NCBI GenBank assembly: GCA_902728285.1
Contig: CACVBU010001236.1
Span: 124,001-188,000, forward strand
DNA from: Clytia hemisphaerica
Taxonomy: Eukaryota; Cnidaria; Hydrozoa; Leptothecata; Clytiidae
Reading direction: 5' to 3'
DNA: 64,000 nucleotides
A program made the position numbers and the translations under genes. Shown piece by piece: positions 10,932 through 23,900 of the stretch (positions are counted from its first letter, which is position 1; each line of letters begins with the position of its first letter). A model generated the notes under the pieces. The model was given only the letters and a program-made list of their open reading frames with translations. It made no database searches and was not told the DNA's origin.

Positions 10932-13825
10932 TTGCTGAAGTGAACTTCTGACTAAATTACAGTAGTTAGTATTCAGTTTCAAAGACAAGAAACAAAATTT
11001 GACATACAAAACACTTTTTCCAGTCAATGAATCAGCTCATCATCATAAGAAGAATATTCTCATCATAACCAGTCTGCCATTTTGTTTGTTTTGATTTGCA
11101 CAAGTAATATTGTAATTCGTGTTATATCATACACTGTTATGATTTGCATTTATAACACTCGCTTCAGCTTTTCAAAGCTAAATCAAAACTAAAATTGTAA
11201 TATGTAATAATGGTAATAGCATATAACGTAATATGAATATGAAAATATGTATACTACCGTCCCAGAAAAAACCGAACATTTACGGAAGAGACTAACTACG
11301 GGGATGCTTGGGCGACAAAACAAACGCAACAAAATTTCGAGATTCCAGTCCAATATCTATGCGTGAAACTATGAGTGCCTCCTCGTCGCTACGCTCCTGC
11401 GGGGGCAATCATATAACACTCACATCACTGTAATAGACAGGAATTTAAATGACTCCATAGTCTGCACAAGTTTACTTGCGTTGAACTCGAAATGCCTTGA
11501 CACTTTTCTTTTACGCTGTATAAGATGTAATGAGATGAATTCTGAGGGAATGAAAAGTTAATTTCTTTCGCAGTGGTTTACGCGTACACCATGGATCACT
11601 TGAGAGGATTAAAGGTGTCGAAGCACTTGACAAACTTTTCAAAAATTAAAGCCCTTAAAAGGACCGATTTCTGGACCGAAAATGTCTATGACAGAAACAC
11701 TCAATGAAATTGTACCATAAAGTATTCTTAAACCCCTACCTGTCTTTAATGGTCAAACCTTCCTTAACCAGTGTCAGAGTGTGGTCTGGTTGACGTGTAT
11801 TCTAGCTCTGAAAAGCTTATTCAACCATAGTGTACACTTTTGGTCATAATTCTTGACTGCCAGATTTAAAGTGACATGAAAGATACCTTGTTTTCAAATA
11901 GTGTTCAAATGGCACTACATAAAATATTATCTAAAAGTTAAGCTTTTAGGCAACTTTGAACCATCATTTTAAGTAGCGTAAAAATATCTTAAATGAAGAA
12001 ATTTTAGTGGGAATTTTAATTTGGGGCTACACGATATTTATGGCAAGAATCCTCTATCAGAAAAAAAGATTCCGATTTTATGTATTAAGTCACACGAATA
12101 TGGCGATAAGGCAATTTTCTAATACACCGTTTAGGAGTCTCGCCATTTCACGGTACTCCATTGCAGAGGCCCGGTAAAAATGGTAGGTAAAAATGCGCAC
12201 TTTAGTACTGTGAAAGGTTAGAGGAATGTAAACATTGTGAATTTTTGTCTCTCCTTTTAAGAGAATGATTTAGATATTTGAACATGATATCAATGATAAT
12301 TTTATAAGTCTCTCCTGAAAATTTCACAAAAATTCATCAAGAGGAAAAGAAGTTATGATTAAAAGGAGTTCTTTACCTACCGTTTTTCTGCTATGTTTCC
12401 TTATGAGAACCAGATGTTTACCTACCGTTTTTTTACGGAGGAGAGTGAATTTTCCGTGATCGCTAAAATCAAAACAATGGAAAATTGGATTGACGCGATT
12501 GACGGTGTATTTGAATAAGTCTAAAAATTTAATGTCAAGATCTATTGTCAGGTAAGAGAAAAATTTAGAAGGGAATTTGTATAGGTCTTAGGACTTATTA
12601 GCTTTTTTTAGAGATTTAAATTGGCGTAAAGTATTTAAAATATGGGAATTTAATTTGGTAGTTGCAGGCATTTTTACTCAAACATCGGAAACATTCATGT
12701 TAGTTATTCAAAAATCCATTAATTCAAAGATTATTAAATAATTCAATTCGGCAATTTTAGCAAAATAAAAAGTTGGAAAATTCTCTATATCCAAAATCAC
12801 TAATTTTTCTTTAATGTTAAAATTATCCCTTATTTAGGTAAAGGTATGAATTTCATTTACTGATAGTACTACCAATTCTAGGCTTATAAGCGGAGCGTGA
12901 GAACATATTGTAATCAGAAAACACAAACCGCTTTAAGCCAAATAAATATAATACCAAAAAAAATTCACAAAAAATTGGTGTCAAATTCATTTGCAGGCTC
13001 TTTCTCAGAGCAGAAGTTAAATGGGCGTATTAGTTTTCAGGATATTATAGGTTTTTATCAAAAAAATAATAATTAACTACTATGTTACAAAAAATACGTT
13101 TTGCATAATGTACTGAAAGAACTTATATGCCATAAAATAGGCATCTAATTTATTTCAATATTTCATTAAAAATATTAAAGCGCTAAAAAAATTGTAAATT
13201 AATATACAGTAATATCGCTAATTCGAACTCGAAAGAACGGGAGCTTAATTTGTTCGATTTACATAAAGATTTGAATTCGAAAGCATTTTACGAAGATTTC
13301 CTTTTGACGGACCTTGAGAACTAGTTCGAATTTTAATCTTTAGTCAAATAATGAGGACAAAGCTAATTGAACTAGTCCAATTTAAAATCTAAGTCATGCC
13401 AACCACTTAAAAAATCAATAAAATTATTTTTAAATTTAAAAAATATTTAAAAATTTAAATTAGTTTTAAGCTTACGACGGATAAAACTGTTCTACAAAAT
13501 TGGAGGGTTCCTGAAGTTCTTTTCGAAGATTTAAGCAACTATTCAACAATTTGAATATTCCACAAGTTTACCTACCAAAAGGTTTTCTTTTGTATTCATA
13601 CACAACAAATCATCAAAAAAGCTAGAAAGTTTCAACACCTTTTAGCAATGTCTCTGACATACAATTAGTTTATACCGATTGGAAGTCATGAAATTGGAAC
13701 TCGGGGCATCTTTTGAGTCGCAAAAATCGATCGAATGAACTCCCAATAATAAGATATCCAACAAGAGCCATCGCACCCCTAATCTTTTTAGAATTCGTCA
13801 TCTTTTGATAGTAAACCAAAAATGT

Positions 13826-14904
13826 CTAATACTTGATAATGAAAGCGCTTTTCTTATGTCCACCATGATGATGATGATGTTGTCTAGTACCCAGTTTCTT
13901 TCTCCGATGAAAGGATTTGATCACGTGATCAGCATATTCGTTGTCTTCCTCATCTTGTTCATCATAAAGAATGAGAGGGCGTGATCTCTCAAGCGCCCTT
14001 CTTGAACCGGGCGGACCTGAACCAGACTGTGATTTTGATTTACTTGAACTAGATGAGCTTCCAGGAGGACCGCCGTTGCTTCCAGGAGGTCCCTCGCTAC
14101 TTCCAGGGGGTCCTTCTCCTAGTTCAGTCTCGATTTCAAGTTTTTCCTTCTCGAGGGAAAGTGGCTCGGTTGTTTTAGAGCCGGGTGGTCCGCCTGATTC
14201 CTTCTCTTTCGATGGTGAGGTTTCGGGTTTACTTTCAGGTTTGGTTTTATCCTTTTCTTTAGAAGAATCGGGCTTACTTTCGGGTTTTGATGATTCCGAT
14301 TCTGTGCTAGGCTTTTCTTTTTCTTCTACTTTCTTCGGAGAATCGGGTTGACTTTCTAGTTTTGTTTCAGCCTCTACTTTCAACTTTTCCTTTTCCTTGC
14401 TAGAAGTTTCGTCTTCCTTGTGGTCGAGTTTCTCCTCTTTCGGGGCTTTACTGCCTGATTCAGCTGGCTTAACAGGTGATTCGGCCGGCTTCGAAGCTGC
14501 CTCATCGGGGCCAAGTTGTTTTGACCCTGGTGGTCCACCACCTTCTCCGATCGGAGGCGTGCCATCACCATTATTCGACCCAGGCGGTCCACCATCTCCA
14601 TTACCACCCGTGTTTGATCCAGGTGGTCCACCACCACCACCACCACCATCGTTATCAGGATTTGGATTAACGGGCGGCTCAATTGGAATAGCAGTAGTTG
14701 TAGTTGTGATAATCGGGCGGACGGTTGTCGTGGTAAAAGTTATAGGTTCAGGCCGGATGGTCGTCAATACAAGATTAGGGTGCACTGTAGTATGTATTAG
14801 GGAGGGTGGGATGGGCGTTGTGATGACAATTGGTCTAGTGATGCGTTCTGAATGTTCTTTCTGCTTTTCGAAAACCTCAGATTCTTCTGACGTCACTGGC
14901 TTGG
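13826..14904 (-). CDS. Last exon of the EGF-repeat gene: Thr-rich, GPPGS-repeat, charged tail
   Basis: About 359 residues after a good acceptor (CTTCACAG|CC at 14905), phase 1, compatible with direct splicing from the exon ending at 16821. In order: Thr/Pro-rich mucin-like segment, poly-Gly, about eight GPPGS pentapeptides scattered between Gly/Asn-rich and Lys/Glu/Ser-rich stretches (KPES, SKEK), an acidic [10 protein letters not shown] patch, a basic RRKK, an HHHHH run and a final AFIIKY. The TAG stop is at 13828-13826. Long open frames on the other strand at 13971-14351 and 14397-14933 are shadows of this biased sequence. Confidence 0.7.
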
Positions 14905-17900
14905 CTGTGAAGAAAAAAATCAAACTGGAGTGAGGCAGAGGTTGAAATTTGAACTGTTAAAGTTAACAAATGTTTAAAAAGGCCATTATCCCGTACAAAA
15001 TCCAATTCAAGGCGGGGTAGGTATTTAGCGCAAATTTGTTTCTTGTTAGGTCAAGGTTAAAATATAGAGACTGATCAATTTCAAACCGTACTTTAAAAAG
15101 TCACCCGACAACAATAACATGCAATCAATCAAAGTGTGATCTTCCCGCTGGACAAGGACATTTAGCGCATGCGCACTGTTCTTCATCGTCAGCATCCTCA
15201 ACTACGTTGCTGGCAGCCGTCTCTATGTTAGGCGTTGCTAAGGAAAAGAGAAAGAAGAAAAGAGTGTCAGAGAAAAAGTGTATTGTGCATGGGTTGTAGA
15301 TTATGAAAAATTATTTGATTAAGAAAGGCTATGAAGAGGTCCTGTTTTCTTTTAGTAAAGTTGAACATGGACCATGCAAAATACCCTCTCTCTGAACTCT
15401 CCCCGTTCTTCTTTCCTTTTGATGATTTACCTTTCTCCATAGTCTGTGTAGAAAAACCGGTCTTGGAGTCTCCCTTTTGTTCTCTCCAGTTTCTAACTTG
15501 AAACTAGTTTGTTTTGTTCACTTTTTGATTCAACCCAAAGAAGAGTATTTGGTGACGTGATCACAAATTTAGCGAATTGATTGTTATATTTTTGAAAAAT
15601 AGAAAATGCTGAAAAAACTTACAACAATGTAGACTAGACACCAGGGTCTTCATACAGACTGCGGACTCAGGGCTCAGAGGTCAGGGCGGTACCGTCAACT
15701 ACCGATTAATGTTCAAGCTTGAGACTTCAAAGATACCACCTCCAAATAGCAGCGCCTAACGTATTTTTTCCCTCGCCTCATCTTTATGCTTAAGATCAGG
15801 AATAATCATCAGATAGTTTTCCGACTTATGAAACAGAATAATTTCAAGGACAAAACCAATCGAGAAAACTATATCATAAACTATTGCACATTGACTTCGA
15901 AGCCCGTAAGGCTAGACTCGAGACTCCCGGATGGGAAAGGAAACAACTTATTTCACATCCAGAACGCTCGCACGTTGTTTTCACACAAATGCCGCATTGA
16001 AACTAAAATCTATCCCTAGATTTCAAAAGATGCAGTCTTCAAAAACAAAGGAACCGTTAGATACAATCCGTTGTCATGATTACAGTGGATGGGAAATAAG
16101 TGGCTTCACTTTGTCTTGCCTGGGAAAGGTAGAAAAGATTCTACTCTAGCCCTATGGGCTTTAAACTCAATGCTATTTCACCAATAAGCATTGGTACTCA
16201 GGGTCGCCGACTGTAAAACATAAATCAAATTATCAAGTACTGTATAGCCCTTCTAATACCATTTAGGTAATTGCTTTTTTTACAAGTCATTATTCGTGAT
16301 ATTCAGGGCGTAATATTTTATACGGACACATCCGAAAAAGACCTGGAATTTACAACTATTTTTGAATTTAAACACTAAAATCAGTGGTAAACGTCCGGGA
16401 TATTTTTGGGTGTTTCTGTATAAAACCTCATGAATATCACGAATTGTCAATAGTGGAAAGAAAGGGCTTTCATTTAAAAGTCGTTCCGTCGTTTTGCATA
16501 AGATTTCTTTTCCCCCGCTAAAATTCTCCTGACTTTACCAGGATTTTTCCGCTATTTTGCCGGGACAGCCGCCATGGGATCGGAAAGGTTTTGTTTCTAA
16601 AGGTACGGAAAATCTTGTGTTCACCCATACAAAACTGGCTAACTTTCTGAAACTTGTTTTTTATCTACCCGGAGTTCTGGTCTTTTTCCGGTAAAAAAGT
16701 GGAAGTGAAATCTTATGCAAAGCGACGGTTGACGATTATCTAAATGGTATCAAATAGACTATACTATATCCTCTGTGTTCCTCTGTTTTACCCCTTAAAA
16801 AAAAAAAGCAGGTTACTTACGAACACACTTATTGGAGACATGAGCGTATCCAGGATTGCATACACATTGTCCGTTGATACATGTTGACCATTCAACGCAT
16901 GTTGCATCGCACATTTCTACAAAACATGAAAAAACTTTGTATTCAAAACCGAAGAATTCCACGAAAAGTCGGTCTTCATCCAAGATCCTGAATGATTCCC
17001 AGATGGTTTATTTTTGTTCTCACTAAATACGTGGTGAATAGAATCGTAGTTTGTCGTCACAGTCTAAATATTCATTCAGTGTGATATTCACGGTGTAAAA
17101 AAACCTGTTAAGGCCGGTTTCCACTTTCGCGCGACATAAGCGAAAGCTTTTTGACGTTTTTGTAAGGTCATTGGTCGGTTGAAAAATGAAGCATTTCCAC
17201 AGGTTGAAAGTGACGTAATGGATGAAAAAAGTAGAACTTGTCTTCCTTCAAACTTTTTTGTTCGCGCGAAACTTTTTTATAACGCAATCTTTTCTTCAGG
17301 CAAAAAAAATTTAAGAAAAAAACTGTCGCCCATTTCGCGCAAAACTGGAGACCGGCCTTTACGACTAGTTAGACTAATGCAATGGTACGGAACGCTACAC
17401 GATAAACGAAAACTAAGGGAAATATTTTTCAAGGGTAACAGACCGAACGGTGCTAAAAAACAAAAAGCTGCATTGGTCTATTCAAAGCCAGAGAAAAGTG
17501 TAATCAAATGTAGATACCAACCTCTTTCACAAGTGTATCCATTTCCAATATATCCGGGACGACATTTACATTTACCCAGAATGCATTCAGCGTTATGATC
17601 ACATTTCGCACATTTATCAACTAAGGAGAGAATAAAGTATCGTCTGTCTCAAAGGTATGTGGTCAATTTGGTTTTTGACATTTTCATTTGGAAATAGCTT
17701 TCCAACGGTGTATAACTTTCTAACATTGCATGAATGGGGGCTGAAAAGAGGTCAAACAACTAAGATGTCCACATACTTTTGACACAGACTTTAGAGGAAT
17801 AAGCCGTTCATCACTAAAGTTAAATTTTGAATTTTCCAAGAAAAATTAACAATGTTCCATGAAAATTTTCTTAACTTCATATTTTGTCAATCGAAGCGTT

Positions 17901-20900
17901 ATGCTCTTATATAGTTTATTCTTATATAGAAATGTAGTCTTACCATTACAATTGGGACCAGTATAGCGTTCAGGACAATGACAATCATAAGCGTCACCAT
18001 TTATAACGCATGCGCCTTCGTGTAAACAAGGGTTGGGTCGACATGGTCCATCTTGTACTATACGATGAAAAGAAAAATCAAAGAAGAAATTGAGATTACA
18101 ATTTTCTTTTTTTTAAATGAACCAGTACATTTTTGATGAGGCTCGGCTGCTCTTATTTTTTTGTCACTTTGAGCCTCAAATTGTTCTTATCCTGTTATTA
18201 TTTATAGGGTGAAAAGTTTTTTAGGATTTATATCCAATTTTCATTACTTTTACCCTAAATTGCTTGAAATTGAGTAATTCCATTCTCAGCATTGTTCTTA
18301 AATTGTTCTTATTTTTTGGCGATTTCGAGCCTCATTGTTCTTATAAAATTGTTCTTATAAAAGAAAAAAAGTGTCGATATCCGACTTAAAATGTTGTCGG
18401 GGAAAATAAAGTCGGATTAGGGAACGACGATTACGAGAATTGACAACATTTTGGTAAAAGTGACTAAATTTTTTACCCCCACTATGTGCCGACTAAGAGA
18501 TATCCCAATAATTTTTTATTCTGCAGAAATTGATAAAACATAATGAAAAGTATGTCTCAAAGAGTAATAAAATGAAATCTCTTACGCTCTGGTTTGATGC
18601 ACATTGGTGGTAAATATCCAGGGCGACATTTACATCCAAGGAATTTACCATCTTTCTCCAAACAGATGCCATCATTCAAACATGGGCCTGGCTGACAAGC
18701 TATAAAGTAATGAGATAAATGGTATTGATTAAATAAACTTCGATTTAATCGAAAACTGCAGGAGATTAGAGCGGTAATTATTTGTCGATAGAAGCATCAC
18801 ATGATATAAAAATTTGCTATGATCTGAGGGGTGTCCTACGAAAACCTGTTTTAAAGCCCCTTTCTGGATTTCGGACGTGCGAAATGGAATGCCTAACTAC
18901 ATAACTACGATACACATACATGTGTGGTTATCGTAATTAATCTAAAATTTCCTAGGCAGGCTCGAAACGAAATAGACCTTTTGCTAGTTAGGATGTCATG
19001 TTTAATAATTAATAACTCTAGCATCAAAACAATGATAAGAAAGAAAAACAATTATGCATTAATAGGTCACTGTTATACTGGAGTTTTTAATGACATTCTA
19101 ACTTAGCAAAAGGTCTATTGCCAGGGTAGATATGACTAAAAAATTATCAAATGAACAAACGAATAAATGTATAAGTAAGATGAACAAATCGATATTGGAA
19201 TGAATGAATATTTACGTGATTTGTGCTGACAAACTTTTCCACTATATCCTAGCTTGCAATCACATCTGAAATCGGAATCGCTTACGTCAATACAACGTCC
19301 ACCGTGCTCACAGGGAGAAGATCTACACGGTTTCAATGCTTCGTAATTGCCAACTGTGTGTATAAATAAGGATGTATATGAATTTGTGAGGAATGTTTAT
19401 GCAACAGGGCTCGGTATCAAAGCTTGCCCCAAAGAATGCATCGAAGACTACCAGGGCGAACGGCGTCTAACTCCTGAAGTCATTGCTTTGACAAATCTCT
19501 CAATATCGACGTTTGACTTCCGCCCCTATAAAACTGAAACCCTTTTTTTCATATAGAGTTATAGATATTTTTTATAGGAGGCACGCCTTTTATGCTTAAA
19601 AAAACGGAATTCTCCAAGCCAAATTTGCGCTCGCGTGGTACGGGAGGGGGAGAAAGTTGTTCCTTATTTTCCTTTAAAAATGCTGTGTAACCAAATGATG
19701 GGAATGAAACGTTACACGATTTCGTTTGAGATTGCTAGGTGGAATATAAAAATCACGTATTATGGTAAAAAACATCTAAATTTAACGTTCATAATATAAC
19801 ATCTATATGGACGTCAGGACATTGTGTATGGATCAGCTGAGACTTAAAAAATATACCTTGTTTGACACAAACGCCAGTTTTCATATCAGGAGTGTATCCA
19901 TGTTGACAGATGCATTGTCCTTGTGGTGAACACATCATCTGTGGAGATCCATGCAAACTTTTGGTTGGACATCCACATTCTAGTGTCAAATGTGAAGAAA
20001 AAGTCAGTAATTCCAGTGGCAAATATTACTTTTAATCTAGCCTTTAATGTCTTTACTACACCAGCGAGTACCTCACCAAAAACCGGGATTTTTCATTCCG
20101 TTGTGGGTTCCACTTTGACAATTATTTTTTATTTTTGAAAATCATCAAAGTGGAATCACCAAGAAACGGAATGAAAATTCTCGGTTTTTGGTTAGGTTCT
20201 CGCTACTTTTAACCAAGCATTTGTTAGAAAACAACTCGAACCGCGATACTCATCTAGGGAACAAGTGGTTTCAAATCCTACATAGTAAGTAAGTAAGTTT
20301 TGCGCAGTTGGAAACAAGTCAAAAGCTTTCCTTTCGATAGCTATCTACCAAAGGTAGGGGAGGGCACCACTCTTTCCTCCTGGCTTTTCCCACGAATCCT
20401 GCATAGGAAATCCCCCTCTTACTTTCGTCCAATTGGAAAAGTAGGCTTTTATAATTTAGCTCTGGTTTAAACGGCTTACTTTTAGCCCTGTCTAATTTCA
20501 ATGGTGAATTAAAATGGGTAAAAGAATTGGCTGTCTAAAGTCAATACATTGCCTTCTTTTGATGTTAATGCAATGGCTTCTTTTAATGTTTTTCAAACAA
20601 AGATTTTATAACTTTCTTCCCGTTTTTAGCCCACTCTAACAATTAGAATAGACAGAGTAGGAAGTCGGTTTTCATAATTACCTTTGCAGAAACTTCCTTT
20701 CCACATGCCAACACATTCACAAGATGCTTTGCCACCGTCATCCTTACAAACGCCATTATGTTGGCATGGATTCGGATGACACGCGTCCCGTTCTAAAATT
20801 ATGATGGAGATAAAAGAAGAAGGGAATTATTCTCATAGACTTATATATGATGGAGATGAAAAGAAGAAGGATGAAGATTTTTGATTCAGGAAAAACATTT

Positions 20901-23900
20901 TTTTAACTCTAAAACATTTCCTAGAAACAGCAAAATTTTCAGAGTGTCTCTTCTATTGACAGTCAAGAAATCAAATTTTGCTGGAGAAAAATCAACGGAG
21001 AAAAGCGTCATTTGATCCAACTTAAGGCTTTTTGTATAGACTGGGTGGTGCGACTAAAAGTGATCCGATAGTGTATGGTAGTTCTCAATTTGGAGTTTTC
21101 GCTTAGGCGGACTGTGAAACAATCTAAAGCAAAGTTTTGGTGAAAGTAGACTCTGGTAAAGTGTATTATACGCTTACCTGAACACTGATCACCTTTGTAT
21201 CCGACTTCACAATTGCAACGGTATTCACCTTCAGGTAAGGGGATACATTCTCCGTTCATACAAGGGTCAGGTTCACATGGGTTCTTATCTGTGTGCAAGA
21301 AGAATCGAAATCATTGTCAAAATAAGACAAGATACAATTAACATCACAATACATTCAAAGTTTTAGGTGGGTATTTTAACGTTTTTCAAAATTTAATGTT
21401 TGGGCGAGAATGGCAATTTCAGTACTTACACTTTACGTGAGTCTTTAGGCCGTAAAAGGTTTATCAATACAGTCTTCCTTCGAATAAGCAAAAATTGTCG
21501 CTCCGGAAATTGTTGACTTTGTGACTGTCAACATAATAGTGTGTGTCTAAAAGTCCTTGACTTTGTGACTATCAACACCATTGTTGTGTCTAAAAGTCAG
21601 GCTAGAATGGATATCTAAAAATGAATTGGACTTACGTTTACAAAGCGGTGGTAAATAAGGTGCTGGACATGCGCACTTGAATCCACACGTGTTGCCTTGA
21701 CAATAGTCAGCCACTGGGATACAAATACCTTTGTTCAGGCAGGGGTTGGGTCGGCACGTGTCGTCCATTTCTAAAATATTGATAGAAGATTATAATTTAT
21801 AACGTGTAGTATAATGTTTATACTAAATATACAATTCATGGTATTCATAAGTAATGCTTTTTACATCCTGGTTGTTGCCAGTTGCAATTTTGAGTATTTT
21901 TTCTCTAGCTTAACTTTGCCACTACTTGCAAATCTGCGATGGTTTCGTAGAAACGTTATGAAAATCATGAATATTTTTTGATCTTGTCTGGTCTGCGATT
22001 TGTATATTAAGCTAAAATTGAAGTAACTCAAATGTTATGATTTCATGAGTTGATGGTTTTAAAAGATCTAAAGATGATAAAAGTTACCACTCGCTAATCC
22101 CGGTTGGCAGCAAAATTAATCTTGCAAGACCGGTGGATGAATAATTAACTCGAGCAAATTCTCAATTCTTGGCAAATTCAGGCAATTTTGGGTAGCTGTG
22201 AAAGCAATTTTGTTCGGTCTTTGGCTAGTTAATTCTTCCGTTCACAGCAAAATTCATGATATTCATTACGTAATGTTTTAATGTAAGCAGTCAAAAATAG
22301 CACAGGCGTTTGCCACTAGTTTTATTGTTCAAATTCAAAATTAGTGCTAACTGACGGGTCTCTTTTGGTGCCTCTGTAAAACATTACGTTATGAATACCA
22401 CGAATATAAGAGCCCTGATTACAACGAATACTTACTTCTACATTGTTCGCCATTCCCTTCAAAACCTTCATCACATACACACCGATCAACTTCACAATGC
22501 GCATTCTTATGACAGTTCTGACAACTGTGGTCTGGTAACGAAAAATCAAAATCATCAAAAAATTAATATCTAAAGTGGGTTAGATTTCGCGTAGAGTAAT
22601 TTTCGCGAAATTTAGTACTCGCGAAAAATCAAAAATCCAGATTTTTGCCAAAAATCCATAGGAAAATGAAAAACAAAATAGATAAAAAACAGGCCGATTC
22701 GCAAAATATTATCATTGCAAAAATTTTAGATCTCCGATTCGCACAAAAAATTCCACCCAAAGGTTTCATAGGAATTGAGCTTGAGTTTGCTAGGGCATAA
22801 TAACGGCACACAAAATGTCACTGAATGACATCATTCGAACAAGTAGAACTCGTTTCCAGCTCACTTATAGCGATAATGTTCAAACACCTTCAAACACCCT
22901 AAATCCCCGGGGCGGGAGTGCTTAAGGTAAATGCCGACCGTAAGTGCAGCTCTTATGAGTCCTTTTTCCACGCTTCCCAAAGTGCACTAAGGGTCGAAAT
23001 GAGCAAAGATGAGAAAGTGTGCAGTTTAAGGGTGTAAAATTTGTAAAATCTGACTAATGACAAATTTACTAAAATTTGACTAAATTTGGCTACACTGCAA
23101 GGGTCTGATTTTAAAGTTCTAATTTTGGGCCACACATACGGTCGTCATTTAATCGAGTGTCCCACGGGTCCAAATCAAAGAGCAAAGAAGGGTTCCTTAC
23201 GTTCACAGTTGAGCCCTTTAAAGGGTCTTTTACACGTGCAATAATACTGCATTGGACCAAATGACCAATGAAATCCAGAGAATGAATCGATACAACGACC
23301 ACCATGCATACACGGGTTTGTTAAACAGGGCCGTGTTTCTATGGGAGATAAAAAAATAAAAAAAATAAAGAATAACGTTAATACTTTGCCGTTTTGATTT
23401 TCCTTAGATTTTGTAATTTTGATTTTGGAATTTTTTGATTCTTTTTATTTTTATTTGCGTTTTCGATGTTTTATCAAAAGGTATTCCAGGGGTCGGTACT
23501 AAACTTTCAGACATACGTGTATTAAAGAAGAGAGATCTTTTTGCATATCATCACTCCATTAAAGAAATGGTATTTTAGTACCATCCTCTTTTGATCTTGT
23601 TAGGACAAACCATGAACATACTTGCCTTCTCACGAACATTTTTCTCAAAAGCTGATTTTTTCGACATAAAATTCATTTTTTGCACGAATTGATAATTTTA
23701 AACAATGCTATCTTATGAATTGAGCAAATATTGAAGACATTTGAACCTAGGAAATTTTAAATTCTATTTTGAAAAATTGCAAAGAATTCTGAAAAACATT
23801 CAATTTTCTGCCTGGATACTGGATCTTTGGTGGAAATAAAAGGAATTTTGAGTTTTTTTGGGTATACAAACACGCCACTAAACAAAATGATGTCTGAGAT

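Larger units (their letters stand above)
7085..13825. other. Intergenic region between the DUF885 and EGF genes
   Basis: No convincing exon on either strand. Open frames here are short and lack family motifs and splice support. Recognisable content is the SINE at 7443-7645, a TTGA microsatellite at 8408-8446, a degenerate hairpin element around 8900-9130 related to 17109-17359, the foldback element at 9687-10931, and small inverted repeats with TACCTACCGTTTTT near 12170-12440. A pogo-like end (ACAGTAATATCGCTAATTCGAACTCG) lies near 13206. The promoter of the DUF885 gene should lie in the first few hundred bases; no clear TATA box was identified. Confidence 0.6.

Noticed and set aside
14000..14640. 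Collagen domain
   Set aside because: GPPGS units are isolated and not part of an uninterrupted Gly-X-Y run.
13971..14933. Long plus-strand open frames opposite the GPPGS exon
   Set aside because: They are antisense shadows of the biased low-complexity coding exon, with no splice or start support and no recognisable protein.
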